22,996 nt of DNA from DASSKW01 sp035690065. Lineage in GTDB: Bacteria > Pseudomonadota > Gammaproteobacteria > Natronospirales > REEB76. Each line of letters begins with the position of its first letter. Within the stretch, counting starts at the first letter, position 1. The translations under genes were made by a program, and so were the position numbers. Of the stretch, positions 8,319 to 17,057 are shown piece after piece. The DNA lies in contig DASSKW010000091.1 of the NCBI GenBank assembly GCA_035690065.1, positions 1 through 22,996 on the forward strand, read 5' to 3'. The notes under the pieces are model-generated. The model made no database searches, had not been told where the DNA came from, and saw only the letters and a list, made by a program, of their open reading frames with translations.

Positions 8319-8346
8319 CCAGTTTATCCGCAATCCGATATACTGG
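8319..8346. repeat. Interrupted inverted repeat upstream of uppP
   Basis: CCAGT-t-TATC, an 8-base spacer, then GATA-t-ACTGG forms 9 paired bases with one internal mismatch. It ends 28 bases before the uppP ATG. No T-tract follows in either direction, so it is not a standard terminator. It could be an operator or a leader hairpin in the uppP transcript. Confidence 0.45.
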
Positions 8347-8393
8347 ACGGTGCCGAAAGACAGAATGAAACTATTCAACGTGCGTCGATCAGT

Positions 8394-9743
8394 TCAGGAC
8401 CCCGGTGGCAGTCTGCCTTGGAATCCTCTTAGCATCTTTGCCATGCCGCCGCCCTTCATCTTCTTCATGACCTTTTCGAGTTGGACATACTGCTTGAGCA
8501 ACCGGTTCACGTCCTGCACCTGGGTGCCGGAGCCGGCTGCGATGCGGCGGCGGCGTGAGCCATTGAGGAGATCGGGTTTACGGCGTTCTTTCGCGGTCAT
8601 GGAATTGATGATGGCGACCTGACGCCGCAGATCCTTGTCGTCAAACTGGGCTCGGGCCTGCTCGGGAATCTTGCCTGCACCGGGCAGCTTGTCCAGCATC
8701 GCGGACAACCCGCCCATGTTCTGCATCTGTTGCAGTTGATCGCGGAAATCCTCCAGATCGAAACCCTTGCCCTTCCTGAGCTTATTGGCAAGTTTTTCCG
8801 CCTTGGCATGATCCACGTTCTGCTGCGCCTGTTCCACCAGGCTCAGCACATCGCCCATGCCGAGGATGCGGGACACGAGTCGTTCCGGGTGAAACGCTTC
8901 CAGTGCCGCGACTTTCTCGCCCACGCCCATGAACTTGATGGGCGCGCCGATGATGTGTCGCGCTGACAAGGCGACACCGCCGCGCGCATCGCCATCGGTC
9001 TTGGTCAGGATGATACCGGTGAGTGGCAGCGTCGCACCGAATGCTGCGGCTGCATTGGCCGCGTCCTGGCCGGCCATCGCATCCACCACGAACAGTGTCT
9101 CGCTCGGCGATACAGCCGCATGAATCTGCTGCGCTTCCTGCATCATCCCGGCATCCACATGCAGACGGCCGGCAGTATCCACGATCAGCACGTCATGCAA
9201 GCGCTTGCGGGCTTCGTCCAGCGCCAGCGCCGCGATCGCAACCGGCTCATCGTTTTCCGGCGTGAAACAATCGACCTTGATCTCGGCTGCGAGGCGTTGC
9301 AATTGTTCGCGTGCTGCGGGGCGATACACGTCGGTACTGACCAGCAGTATCCGTTTACCGGATTGCTCCTTGAGCACGCGCGCCAGTTTGGCAGCGCTGG
9401 TCGTCTTGCCCGCACCCTGCAATCCGGCAAGCAGGATCACTGCCGGCGGCGTCACGTTCAGATTGAGCGCGCTCTCGCCCTCATCCATCACGCGCAGCAG
9501 TTCATCGTGCACGATCTTGATGAAGGCCTGACCGGGCGTCAGACTTTTCAGGACTTCTGTGCCGAGTGCGCGTTCGCGTACCAGTTCGGTGAAGGATTTC
9601 ACCACCGGTAAAGCGACATCTGCTTCCAGCAACGCCATCCGCACATCGCGCAGTGCGTCACGGACGTTGGCTTCAGTCAGACGTCCGCTGCCACGCAGCA
9701 GATCCAGAGTGCGGGTCAACCGCTCGCTTAATGAATCGAACAT
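8394..9743 (-). CDS. ffh: Signal recognition particle GTPase Ffh
   Basis: Ffh binds 4.5S RNA and the hydrophobic signal of nascent membrane proteins, and hands the ribosome to FtsY. The protein is 449 residues (E. coli 453). It has an N domain (1-90), then the G domain with P-loop GLQGAGKTT (107-115), DTAGR (189-193) and TKTDGDARGG (247-256). The methionine-rich M domain, from about residue 330, includes the RNA-binding SRRRRIAAGSGT motif. The C-terminus is rich in M, K and G. All elements are complete. It lies 54 bases downstream of the metallo-hydrolase gene and upstream of uppP. No 4.5S RNA gene is seen in this window. Confidence 0.98.
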   Translation of the reverse strand: MFDSLSERLTRTLDLLRGSGRLTEANVRDALRDVRMALLEADVALPVVKSFTELVRERALGTEVLKSLTPGQAFIKIVHDELLRVMDEGESALNLNVTPPAVILLAGLQGAGKTTSAAKLARVLKEQSGKRILLVSTDVYRPAAREQLQRLAAEIKVDCFTPENDEPVAIAALALDEARKRLHDVLIVDTAGRLHVDAGMMQEAQQIHAAVSPSETLFVVDAMAGQDAANAAAAFGATLPLTGIILTKTDGDARGGVALSARHIIGAPIKFMGVGEKVAALEAFHPERLVSRILGMGDVLSLVEQAQQNVDHAKAEKLANKLRKGKGFDLEDFRDQLQQMQNMGGLSAMLDKLPGAGKIPEQARAQFDDKDLRRQVAIINSMTAKERRKPDLLNGSRRRRIAAGSGTQVQDVNRLLKQYVQLEKVMKKMKGGGMAKMLRGFQGRLPPGS

Positions 9744-9797
9744 GGTTACAGAAATTACTTGATGAGGATCGAAAACCGTTGTGTCAGGACGACAGGA

Positions 9798-10562
9798 TTA
9801 TAACTCGAAGATCTCATTGCCCTTGAGACGATGCACGCGGCGGTTCGGCATCGCTGCCTGGATCTCCGAGAAGATCATCTCTTCGGCACCGGGTTTCAGG
9901 TGCGTGATATAGATATCGGGATCGTGTTTCAACTTGACCAGATCGGCGGCCAGGGTGCGCGGACAGTAATGTCGGGCCAGATCGGCAAGTTGTTCATTGC
10001 GGTTGGAAAATGCAGCTTCCACCATCAGCACGTCGATCCGCGGATAAGCATTCAACGCATCCCAGAAAGTGTCGTTGGTGCTGGTATCACCACTGAAGGC
10101 AAACACCTTGCCACCGGATTCAAGCACATAACCGACGCCGGGTACCGTGTGGTTGACTTCGATCATGTGCAGGTTGCGCTTACCGAGTTTTATGCGCGAC
10201 CCCAGCGCGAGCGGCTCGTATTTCAACACCGGGTTCTCGGCGCTGGGCAATTCCTCGAAATCCGGCCACAGGACCCAGTTGAAGATGTACTTGCGCACGG
10301 CATCCAGCGTCTCGACTCTGCCACGGACAGTGAGTGGCATCTTGAGGCTATCGAAGATGGTATCCACCAATAACGGCAGGCCGCAGGTGTGATCGAGATG
10401 CGAATGGGTCAGAAACAGGTGCCGGATGGTCCGTAACTCAGGCAGCGGCAGATCCCCGATGCCGGTCCCGGCATCGATCAGGATGTCGTCATCCACCAGC
10501 ACCGAAGTAGTCCTGAGCCCCGCACCGATGCCGCCACTGCAGCCAAGTATTTTTATTCGCAT
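9798..10562 (-). CDS. Metallo-beta-lactamase-fold hydrolase, class II cyclic-nucleotide phosphodiesterase-like
   Basis: The 254-residue protein has a complete metallo-beta-lactamase metal site: THSHLDH (H53, H55, D57, H58), H138 in NHTVPG, D159 in GDTSTND, and H221 in THLKPG. The H-T-V-P-G and GDT-S-x-N-D pattern fits the class II 3',5'-cyclic nucleotide phosphodiesterase group (PdeA/CpdP-like) rather than glyoxalase II or RNase Z, but the substrate is inferred. There is no signal peptide, so it is cytoplasmic. An in-frame TGA lies two codons before the ATG, so the start cannot be further upstream. No clear Shine-Dalgarno precedes it. It is divergent from ypjD across 134 bases and lies 54 bases upstream of ffh, so the two may be co-transcribed. 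Confidence 0.8.
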   Translation of the reverse strand: MRIKILGCSGGIGAGLRTTSVLVDDDILIDAGTGIGDLPLPELRTIRHLFLTHSHLDHTCGLPLLVDTIFDSLKMPLTVRGRVETLDAVRKYIFNWVLWPDFEELPSAENPVLKYEPLALGSRIKLGKRNLHMIEVNHTVPGVGYVLESGGKVFAFSGDTSTNDTFWDALNAYPRIDVLMVEAAFSNRNEQLADLARHYCPRTLAADLVKLKHDPDIYITHLKPGAEEMIFSEIQAAMPNRRVHRLKGNEIFEL

Positions 10563-10696
10563 ATATCACATTTGGCGCCATGAATCCGGCGCATTGCCCC
10601 CGGGCGAAGCTTAGCACATGGGATTGCCGATACTTCACCCGGCACGGGTGCCTGTGCGATGATGGAGCCAACCACTCGCCCTTTCCTGCTGCAACT

Positions 10697-11527
10697 ATGC
10701 GCTTCACCGGCATCGCCATCCTGGCTCTGATCCTCTACCTGCTGGCAGCCGCCGCGCTGCTGATGCGCCTGACGCGCAAGGGTCCGGGATTACTGCGCGG
10801 GGGACGCGGCTTCGCCGGCAGCGCGGGGTTGACCGCAATCCTGCTGCATACCATCGCACTCTACGCACTGATCTTCATCCCACACGGGATGGACCTGGGG
10901 TTCTTCATTACCACGTCGCTGGTCGGCTGGCTGGTGGCCATCATCGCACTGACCTCGCTGACCCGACCCAAATTCGAGAATCTGGGGCTGGTGCTGTTCC
11001 CGCTGGCCGGCATCAGTATCCTGCTGGCGGAATTGTTTCCCAGCGATCGTCTGATGGTGCTGGATACGGATTGGCCGTTGGACGCGCACATCATCCTTTC
11101 TCTGATCGCTTACAGCCTGTTCGCGGTCGCGGCATTGCAGTCGCTATTGATTGCTTGCCAGGAATACCGTCTGCGGCAACGCACATCCGGTATGTGGTGG
11201 AGCACGCTGCCGCCGTTGCAGGAGATGGAACGGTTTCTGTTCCAGTTGATCGCTGCCGGCTTCGTGTTGTTGACGCTGGCGTTGTTCACCGGGTTTATCT
11301 TTGTCACCAACCTCCGAACCCAGCATCTGATCCACAAGGTCGTACTCTCGACCATCGCCTGGGTGGTATTTGCGATACTGCTGTGGGGGCGTTGGCGCTT
11401 CGGCTGGCGCGGCCGCACCGCGATACGCTGGACCCTGACCGGCTTCATCGTACTGATGCTGGCCTACTTCGGCAGCAAACTGGTGCTGGAACTGATCCTG
11501 GGTCGGCACTGGAATATCGGCTCGTGA
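10697..11527 (+). CDS. ypjD: YpjD family inner membrane protein (CcsA/cytochrome c assembly fold)
   Basis: The 276-residue protein has about eight hydrophobic helices and belongs to the CcsA/CcmC-type family represented by E. coli YpjD. Histidines in membrane segments at H51, H131, H210 and H213 match the conserved positions of this fold. The tryptophan-rich WWD haem-handling loop of true cytochrome c synthetases is not evident. A direct role in cytochrome c maturation is therefore unproven. The ATG at 10697 places the first membrane helix (MRFTGIAILALILYL) at the N-terminus; the longer frame to 10580 would add an unlikely hydrophilic leader. Next to ffh and followed by corB after 37 bases, it repeats the E. 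coli ffh/ypjD/yfjD arrangement. Confidence 0.88.
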   Translation: MRFTGIAILALILYLLAAAALLMRLTRKGPGLLRGGRGFAGSAGLTAILLHTIALYALIFIPHGMDLGFFITTSLVGWLVAIIALTSLTRPKFENLGLVLFPLAGISILLAELFPSDRLMVLDTDWPLDAHIILSLIAYSLFAVAALQSLLIACQEYRLRQRTSGMWWSTLPPLQEMERFLFQLIAAGFVLLTLALFTGFIFVTNLRTQHLIHKVVLSTIAWVVFAILLWGRWRFGWRGRTAIRWTLTGFIVLMLAYFGSKLVLELILGRHWNIGS

Positions 11528-11564
11528 ATATGCCGGTTCGGCACGGCAGGGAGTAAGCAAGCTT

Positions 11565-12848
11565 TTGGAGACAGTGCCACTCTGGATCCTGATTAGCAGT
11601 CTGGTTCTGCTCCTGTTCGTGTCGGCGTTTTTCTCGGGCTCCGAGACCAGCCTGATCTCACTCAACCGGCATCGTGTGCGCCATCTGGCGCGCGCCGGAC
11701 ACCGTGGTGCACAGATCGCCGAACGACTCTGGCAGCGCCCGGATCGCTTCATCGGCATCGTGTTGCTCGGGAATACCTTGTCGAATATCGCAGCTTCCGC
11801 ACTCGCGACCCTGATCGCGTTACGCATCGGTGGCGACAGTGCCGTGCTGGTGATGACGATCCTGCTGGCGCTGCTGGTATTGATATTCGCCGAGGTCGCA
11901 CCCAAGACCCTGGCGGCGCTATATCCGGAACGCTTCGCATTCCCCGCAAGCTTCGTACTGTTGCCGCTGCTGCAACTGCTTTATCCGATCGTGTGGCTGG
12001 TGAACCTGCTGGCCAACGGCCTGTTACGGCTGTTCGGAATAAACAGCGTGGATGGTGCGCGTCATTCCATGAGCAGCGAGGAGTTGCGCAGCGTAGTGAT
12101 GGAAGCCGGCGCACTGATCCCGAAACGTCATCAGCGGATGCTGGTCAGCATCCTCGATCTGGAGAAGATCAGCGTCGAGGACATCATGGTGCCGCGTAAC
12201 GAGATCAACGGCATCGACATCAAAGCCGACATGGACGAGATCATGTCGCAACTGCGCACCAGCCAACACACCCGGCTCCCGGTCTATGAAGACAGCATCG
12301 ATCAGGTGGTCGGCTTCCTGCACGCACGCCATGCCCTGCATCTGGTCGCCAACGACGATCCCACTCCGGAGCTGCTGCGTTCAGTATTACGCGAACCTTA
12401 TTTCGTCCCGGAAGGTACGTCGCTGCAGCAGCAACTGATCAACTTCCAGTCGGCCAAACGCCGCATCGGACTGGTGGTGGACGAGTATGGCGATATCCTG
12501 GGGCTGGTCACGCTCGAAGACATCCTGGAAGAGATCGTCGGGGAATTCACCAGCGATCCTGCAGCGCAACATCGCGACATATATAAGGAAGGCGACGGCA
12601 GTTATCTGGTGAACGGCAATGCCAGTGTCCGCAGTCTGAATCGCGCCATGAACTGGCATCTACCGACCGGCGGGCCACGCACGCTGAATGGCTTGATCCT
12701 CGAATACCTGGAAGCCATCCCGCAACCGGGCACCAGCCTCAAACTCGCCGGGCATCCCGTCGAGATCGTGCAAAGCACCAGCAACGGCGTAAAGACCGTG
12801 CGCATCCAGTCGGCAGTGGTCGAAGTAACAACGACGGACAGGAAATAG
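11565..12848 (+). CDS. corB: CNNM/CBS/CorC-domain membrane protein, CorB (YfjD) type
   Basis: The 427-residue protein has an N-terminal CNNM (DUF21) membrane domain (residues 1 to about 180) with the early motif FFSGSETSLISLNRHR. A pair of CBS domains (about 195-330) follows, starting near EDIMVPRNEI and including DEYGDILGLVTLEDILEEIVGE. A CorC/HlyC-associated domain (about 340-425) ends it. Members are linked to magnesium/cobalt efflux or resistance. The start is a TTG at 11565, giving METVPLWIL, which lines up with the E. coli homologue. The GGGAG upstream is rather far (11 bases), and a GTG three codons later is a weaker alternative. It follows ypjD by 37 bases and converges on radA with only 8 bases between stop codons. 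Confidence 0.9.
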   Translation: METVPLWILISSLVLLLFVSAFFSGSETSLISLNRHRVRHLARAGHRGAQIAERLWQRPDRFIGIVLLGNTLSNIAASALATLIALRIGGDSAVLVMTILLALLVLIFAEVAPKTLAALYPERFAFPASFVLLPLLQLLYPIVWLVNLLANGLLRLFGINSVDGARHSMSSEELRSVVMEAGALIPKRHQRMLVSILDLEKISVEDIMVPRNEINGIDIKADMDEIMSQLRTSQHTRLPVYEDSIDQVVGFLHARHALHLVANDDPTPELLRSVLREPYFVPEGTSLQQQLINFQSAKRRIGLVVDEYGDILGLVTLEDILEEIVGEFTSDPAAQHRDIYKEGDGSYLVNGNASVRSLNRAMNWHLPTGGPRTLNGLILEYLEAIPQPGTSLKLAGHPVEIVQSTSNGVKTVRIQSAVVEVTTTDRK

Positions 12849-12856
12849 TCGCGCGA

Positions 12857-14215
12857 TCAGATGGCGTTGACGGCTTCCGACAAGCGCCTGACCTGGATCA
12901 CCTCGATGCCCTCCACACCGCCTTTGTGCGGTGCATTGCCCTGCGGAACGATGGCACGCTTGAAACCATGCTTGGCAGCTTCACGCAGACGCTCCTCGCC
13001 GTTGTAAACCGGACGGATCTCACCTGCGAGCCCGACTTCCCCGAACAGGATCAGGTCGTTCGGCAACGGCCGGTCCTTGAAACTCGATAACGCCGCCATC
13101 AATACCGGCAGATCGGCGGCGGTCTCATTGACACGCAACCCGCCGACCACGTTCACGAACACATCCTGTCCGGCCATGGCGATGCCGGAGTGCCGGTGCA
13201 TCACCGCAAGCAGCATCGAAAGCCGGTTGGCATCCAGCCCGACGGCGACCCGCCGCGGATTCGACAACTGGCTGTCATCGACCAGGGCCTGCACTTCGAT
13301 GAGCATCGGCCGGCTGCCTTCGCGGATCACCGTGATCGCACTTCCGCTCACCGCTTCGGCATGCCGTGACAGGAAGATCGCCGAGGGATTTTTCACTTCC
13401 TTGAGTCCATCCTCGGTCATGGCGAACACGCCAAGTTCGTTGGCCGCCCCAAACCGGTTTTTGACGGCACGGATCACCCGATAGCGGCTGCCAATATCGT
13501 TCTCGAAATACAGTACGGTATCCACCATGTGCTCCAGCACCCGGGGTCCGGCGATCGCACCTTCCTTGGTGACATGCCCAACCAGCAATACCGCGGTGCC
13601 GCTGTGTTTCGCAAAACGCACCAGCATCGCAGTGCTTTCGCGCAGCTGGGCCACGGAACCGGGCGCCGATTGCAGCGCTTCGGTGTACATGGTCTGGATG
13701 GAATCCACCACCAACACGGCCGGGCGCGCCTTGGCGGCCGTCTCCAGCAGGCGCTCCACGCCGGTCTCGGCTGCCAATTGCAGCGGCTTGCCAGCCACCC
13801 CCAGCCGCCGGGCCCGCAACCCGACCTGCTCCAGGGATTCTTCACCTGTGACGTACAGCACCGGATGGCTGACGGCCAGATTGGCAGCGGATTGCAGCAA
13901 CAGGGTGGATTTGCCAATTCCCGGGTCGCCGCCGATCAAGGTGACCGAGCCGGCCACCAGCCCGCCCCCCAACACCCGGTCGAGCTCGGCCAGCCCACTG
14001 CCCAGCCTGGGCTGGGCCTGGCCTTCGACCTCGGCAAGCTGCCGCACCGCGGTCTCACCTGCATAACCCCCCGGGACAGGCGATTTGCCTGGCCGTGCCG
14101 GTGCCCGGGCCTCCGCGAGGGTGTTCCAGCCCCCACATTCCGGGCACTGCCCCGCCCACTGCAGGGTACGGCCGCCGCAGGCATCGCAGACATAGACGGT
14201 TCTATTCTTGTTCAT
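12857..14215 (-). CDS. radA: DNA repair/branch-migration protein RadA (Sms)
   Basis: RadA is a hexameric, RecA-like ATPase that drives branch migration of recombination intermediates. The protein is 452 residues from the ATG at 14215. It has a C4 zinc finger (C10, C13, C24, C27), Walker A GGDPGIGKST (95-104), Walker B-like VLVVDSIQT (167-175) and the diagnostic KNRFG motif (252-256). A Lon-protease-like C-terminal domain follows. All are intact. The frame stays open upstream to 14293, but MNKNRTVYVCDACGG is the standard N-terminus. A small inverted repeat lies just before the start. It is divergent from the kinase gene and convergent with corB. Confidence 0.97.
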   Translation of the reverse strand: MNKNRTVYVCDACGGRTLQWAGQCPECGGWNTLAEARAPARPGKSPVPGGYAGETAVRQLAEVEGQAQPRLGSGLAELDRVLGGGLVAGSVTLIGGDPGIGKSTLLLQSAANLAVSHPVLYVTGEESLEQVGLRARRLGVAGKPLQLAAETGVERLLETAAKARPAVLVVDSIQTMYTEALQSAPGSVAQLRESTAMLVRFAKHSGTAVLLVGHVTKEGAIAGPRVLEHMVDTVLYFENDIGSRYRVIRAVKNRFGAANELGVFAMTEDGLKEVKNPSAIFLSRHAEAVSGSAITVIREGSRPMLIEVQALVDDSQLSNPRRVAVGLDANRLSMLLAVMHRHSGIAMAGQDVFVNVVGGLRVNETAADLPVLMAALSSFKDRPLPNDLILFGEVGLAGEIRPVYNGEERLREAAKHGFKRAIVPQGNAPHKGGVEGIEVIQVRRLSEAVNAI

Positions 14216-14224
14216 GGGAATTCT

Positions 14225-14242
14225 CTGCCGAATTGTCGGCAG
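14225..14242 (-). repeat. Hairpin in the radA leader
   Basis: CTGCCGA-4-TCGGCAG is a perfect 7-bp inverted repeat ending 9 bases before the radA ATG. The weak purine-rich ribosome site (AGAGAA) begins within its last bases. It may modulate translation; there is no T-tract. Confidence 0.4.
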
Positions 14243-14394
14243 GCAGCTTTCAGCTACCCGCCGGGGCCGGAATGGTAGCATGCGGCCTCTCACCCACCGG
14301 CCCTTGCCGTGGTCGGTTTTGCTTCCGTTTTAGTGAAAATTCAAGGTACTATGGTCTACCCTTAACAAATTCACATAACTGTGGGGAAATCTGG

Positions 14395-17043
14395 GTGAAG
14401 CGCAGCTTTTGGAGCACCCATTGGTTCACGGGCTTGTCCTATGGGCTGGTGTTTCTGCTGATTGCTTATATTGTTCTGCCCGATGCATTCGGTCGCCTGG
14501 AAACGGCGGCCTACGACTTGGGCGTCAGCATGGCCAGCAGCACCCCGAGCAACCAGATTGCGGTCGTCGCGATCGATGACGCCAGTATCAATCAGTTGGG
14601 CCGTTGGCCCTGGCCGCGCGATTATCACGCCGATCTCATCGACCGCCTGAGCCAGGATCACGCGCGCGTGATCGCCACCACCGTGTTGCTGTCGGAAGAG
14701 CAACTCGATCTGGGCAGTGTCTATATCCGCAGCATGATGGATTTCTACGACCACTGCTCGGAACTGGGTACGGTCGCGCCGTTCGCACCGGCTGCGAATA
14801 CCACAGCGCCCGCAACAGCCAGCAACGACTGCCCCCCCGACGCAGTCCTCGCAACACCGGGCGAAACACTCAAAGTTGCGGCACCGATCAAACAGGCGTT
14901 ATTGAATCTGCGCCAGAAGATGCAGGACGCCGAGCAAACTCTGGATGCGGATGCGAAACTGGCCACCAGCATCAAGGCCGCCGGCAACGTCGTGATCCCG
15001 ATGGTGTTCACACTGGGCGAGCCGCTGGGTCGTCCGAACGAAGCCACGCCCGATTACATCCTCAAGAACGCACTGGGTCCGTTGATCTCGACCCCGGATG
15101 ACCAGGGCCAGCCGTTGCCGACCACTGCGATGAGCGTACCGGTGGCCAGGTTTGGCAAAGTCGCAGCCATGGTCGGATTTCTCAACGACACCCAGGACCC
15201 GGATGGCGCCCTGCGCGCCGAGCCGCTGGTGTTACGTTATTACGACATGTATTACCCATCGCTGGCCTTGTCGGTAGCGATGAAATATCTCAATCTGCGC
15301 CCCGACGATGTACATGTGATCCCCGATCAGGGCGTGAAAGTAGGCAACTTGTTCATCGGCACCACGCCCGGATTGCGCATGCGCAACTTCTACTACAGTG
15401 GTACCGGCAGTAATCCTCCGTTTCCGATCTACTCTTTCGCGGACGTCAAACTGGGCAAGATTCCGCCCAGCGCATTCCAGGACAAGATCGTCCTGATCGG
15501 CGCTACTGCCGCGGGTCTGGGTAACCGGTTCCCGACGCCGACGTCTGCCAGCATGGCTCCGGTATTGGTACTCGCCAACGTGGTCTCGAGTATCCTGCAG
15601 CAGAATTTCTTTATCCAACCGCAATGGACCGGCTATGTCACTCTCGCGGTGTTGTTGCTGCTGATCACTTACATCGCCTTCGCTCTGCCGCGTCTCAAAC
15701 CGGGGCTCGCGGCACTGCTCAGTCTCGGTCTTCTGATCGCGCTGTTGGCAGTCGAACTCAGCCTGCTGGAAGGCCGGCATCTCTGGATCGACCTGATGAT
15801 ACCGGCGCTGTTGCTGGTGACCGGACACCTGGTGATGACCGTGAAACTGTCCGGACTTACCAGCCGCTTGCTGGTGCGTACCGAAGCCGACAGTGCCGAG
15901 AACAGCAAGATGCTGGGCCTGGCGTTCCAGGGACAGGGACAACTGGACATGGCGTTCGATAAATTCCGCAAATGCCCGATGGACGATTCCATCGCCGACC
16001 TGCTCTACAACCTGGCGCTCGATTACGAACGCAAGCGTCAATTCAACAAGGCCGGTTCTGTCTATCGGCACATCCATGATTACGACGCAAAGTTCCGCGA
16101 TGTTGGAGAACGGCTGCAGCGTTCCAAACAACTGGAAGGGACGGTAATCCTCGGTGGCGGCGGCGGCAACACGGCAGCTGGCACCCTGATCATGAGTGGC
16201 GAAGGCGTACAGAAACCGATGCTCGGCCGATATCAGGTCGAGAAAGAACTTGGCAAGGGCGCGATGGGTGTGGTGTATCTCGGGCGCGACCCCAAGATCA
16301 ATCGCGTGGTGGCTATCAAGACCATGGCCCTGTCACAGGAATTCGAGGGCGACGAACTGGAAGAAGTGAAGCAGCGCTTCTTCCGTGAAGCGGAGACCGC
16401 CGGCCGTCTGAACCATCCCAATATCGTCACCATCTACGATGCCGGCGAAGAGCACGATCTTGCTTATATCGCGATGGAGTTCCTCAAGGGCAAGGATCTC
16501 ACCGGTCATGTCAAGCCCAACACCCTGCTGCCGACAGCGCGGGTCCTGGACATCATCGTGCGTGCGGCTGAAGCGCTCAATTACGCACACACCCAGAACG
16601 TGGTACATCGCGACATCAAACCGGCCAATATCATGTACGAGGAAGACAGCGGCGCCATCAAACTTACCGATTTCGGTATCGCACGTATCACCGATTCCAG
16701 CAAGACCAAGACCGGCATGGTACTGGGCACACCGTCCTACATGTCGCCGGAACAGCTGTCGGGCAAGAAGGTGGATGGGCGCTCGGATCTGTTCTCTCTG
16801 GGCGTGACTATGTACCAGATGCTCACCGGTCAGTTACCATTCCAGGCTGATTCCATGGCGACACTCATGTTCAAGATCGCCAACGAACCGCATGGAGCAG
16901 TTACGGTACTGCGGCCGGAACTGCCGGCACAGATCGACGCTATCATCAACAAGATATTGCACAAGGATTCTGACCAGCGTTACCAGACCGGCGCTGAATT
17001 TGCACGTGATGTAGAGTCAGCTGCGGTACAGATAGGTCAATAG
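14395..17043 (+). CDS. CHASE2 sensor serine/threonine protein kinase
   Basis: The 882-residue protein is a transmembrane Hanks-type kinase. In order it has a TM helix (about 13-29), a CHASE2 extracytoplasmic sensor (about 30-405; note VAVVAIDDASINQLGRWPWPR) and three TM helices (413-431, 437-457, 463-483). A short TPR-like stretch follows (503-565), then a Gly/Thr linker with GTVIL (T583) and GTLIM (T597), then the kinase domain (613-882). The kinase has GKGAMG, K642, HRDIKPAN (D740), DFG (D759), activation-loop KTKTG (T771, T773) and GTPSYMSPEQ. All catalytic residues are present. The start is GTG at 14395 with GGGGA 7 bases upstream; the open frame further upstream overlaps radA. The first gene of the cassette, it is 14 bases before the PP2C gene. 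The CHASE2 ligand is unknown. Confidence 0.92.
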   Translation: MKRSFWSTHWFTGLSYGLVFLLIAYIVLPDAFGRLETAAYDLGVSMASSTPSNQIAVVAIDDASINQLGRWPWPRDYHADLIDRLSQDHARVIATTVLLSEEQLDLGSVYIRSMMDFYDHCSELGTVAPFAPAANTTAPATASNDCPPDAVLATPGETLKVAAPIKQALLNLRQKMQDAEQTLDADAKLATSIKAAGNVVIPMVFTLGEPLGRPNEATPDYILKNALGPLISTPDDQGQPLPTTAMSVPVARFGKVAAMVGFLNDTQDPDGALRAEPLVLRYYDMYYPSLALSVAMKYLNLRPDDVHVIPDQGVKVGNLFIGTTPGLRMRNFYYSGTGSNPPFPIYSFADVKLGKIPPSAFQDKIVLIGATAAGLGNRFPTPTSASMAPVLVLANVVSSILQQNFFIQPQWTGYVTLAVLLLLITYIAFALPRLKPGLAALLSLGLLIALLAVELSLLEGRHLWIDLMIPALLLVTGHLVMTVKLSGLTSRLLVRTEADSAENSKMLGLAFQGQGQLDMAFDKFRKCPMDDSIADLLYNLALDYERKRQFNKAGSVYRHIHDYDAKFRDVGERLQRSKQLEGTVILGGGGGNTAAGTLIMSGEGVQKPMLGRYQVEKELGKGAMGVVYLGRDPKINRVVAIKTMALSQEFEGDELEEVKQRFFREAETAGRLNHPNIVTIYDAGEEHDLAYIAMEFLKGKDLTGHVKPNTLLPTARVLDIIVRAAEALNYAHTQNVVHRDIKPANIMYEEDSGAIKLTDFGIARITDSSKTKTGMVLGTPSYMSPEQLSGKKVDGRSDLFSLGVTMYQMLTGQLPFQADSMATLMFKIANEPHGAVTVLRPELPAQIDAIINKILHKDSDQRYQTGAEFARDVESAAVQIGQ

Positions 17044-17057
17044 AGGGCGATCTTCAA

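Noticed and set aside
14095..14394. Upstream extension of the kinase reading frame
   Set aside because: It overlaps the start of radA and the divergent promoter region. The GTG at 14395 has a good ribosome site and places the first membrane helix correctly.
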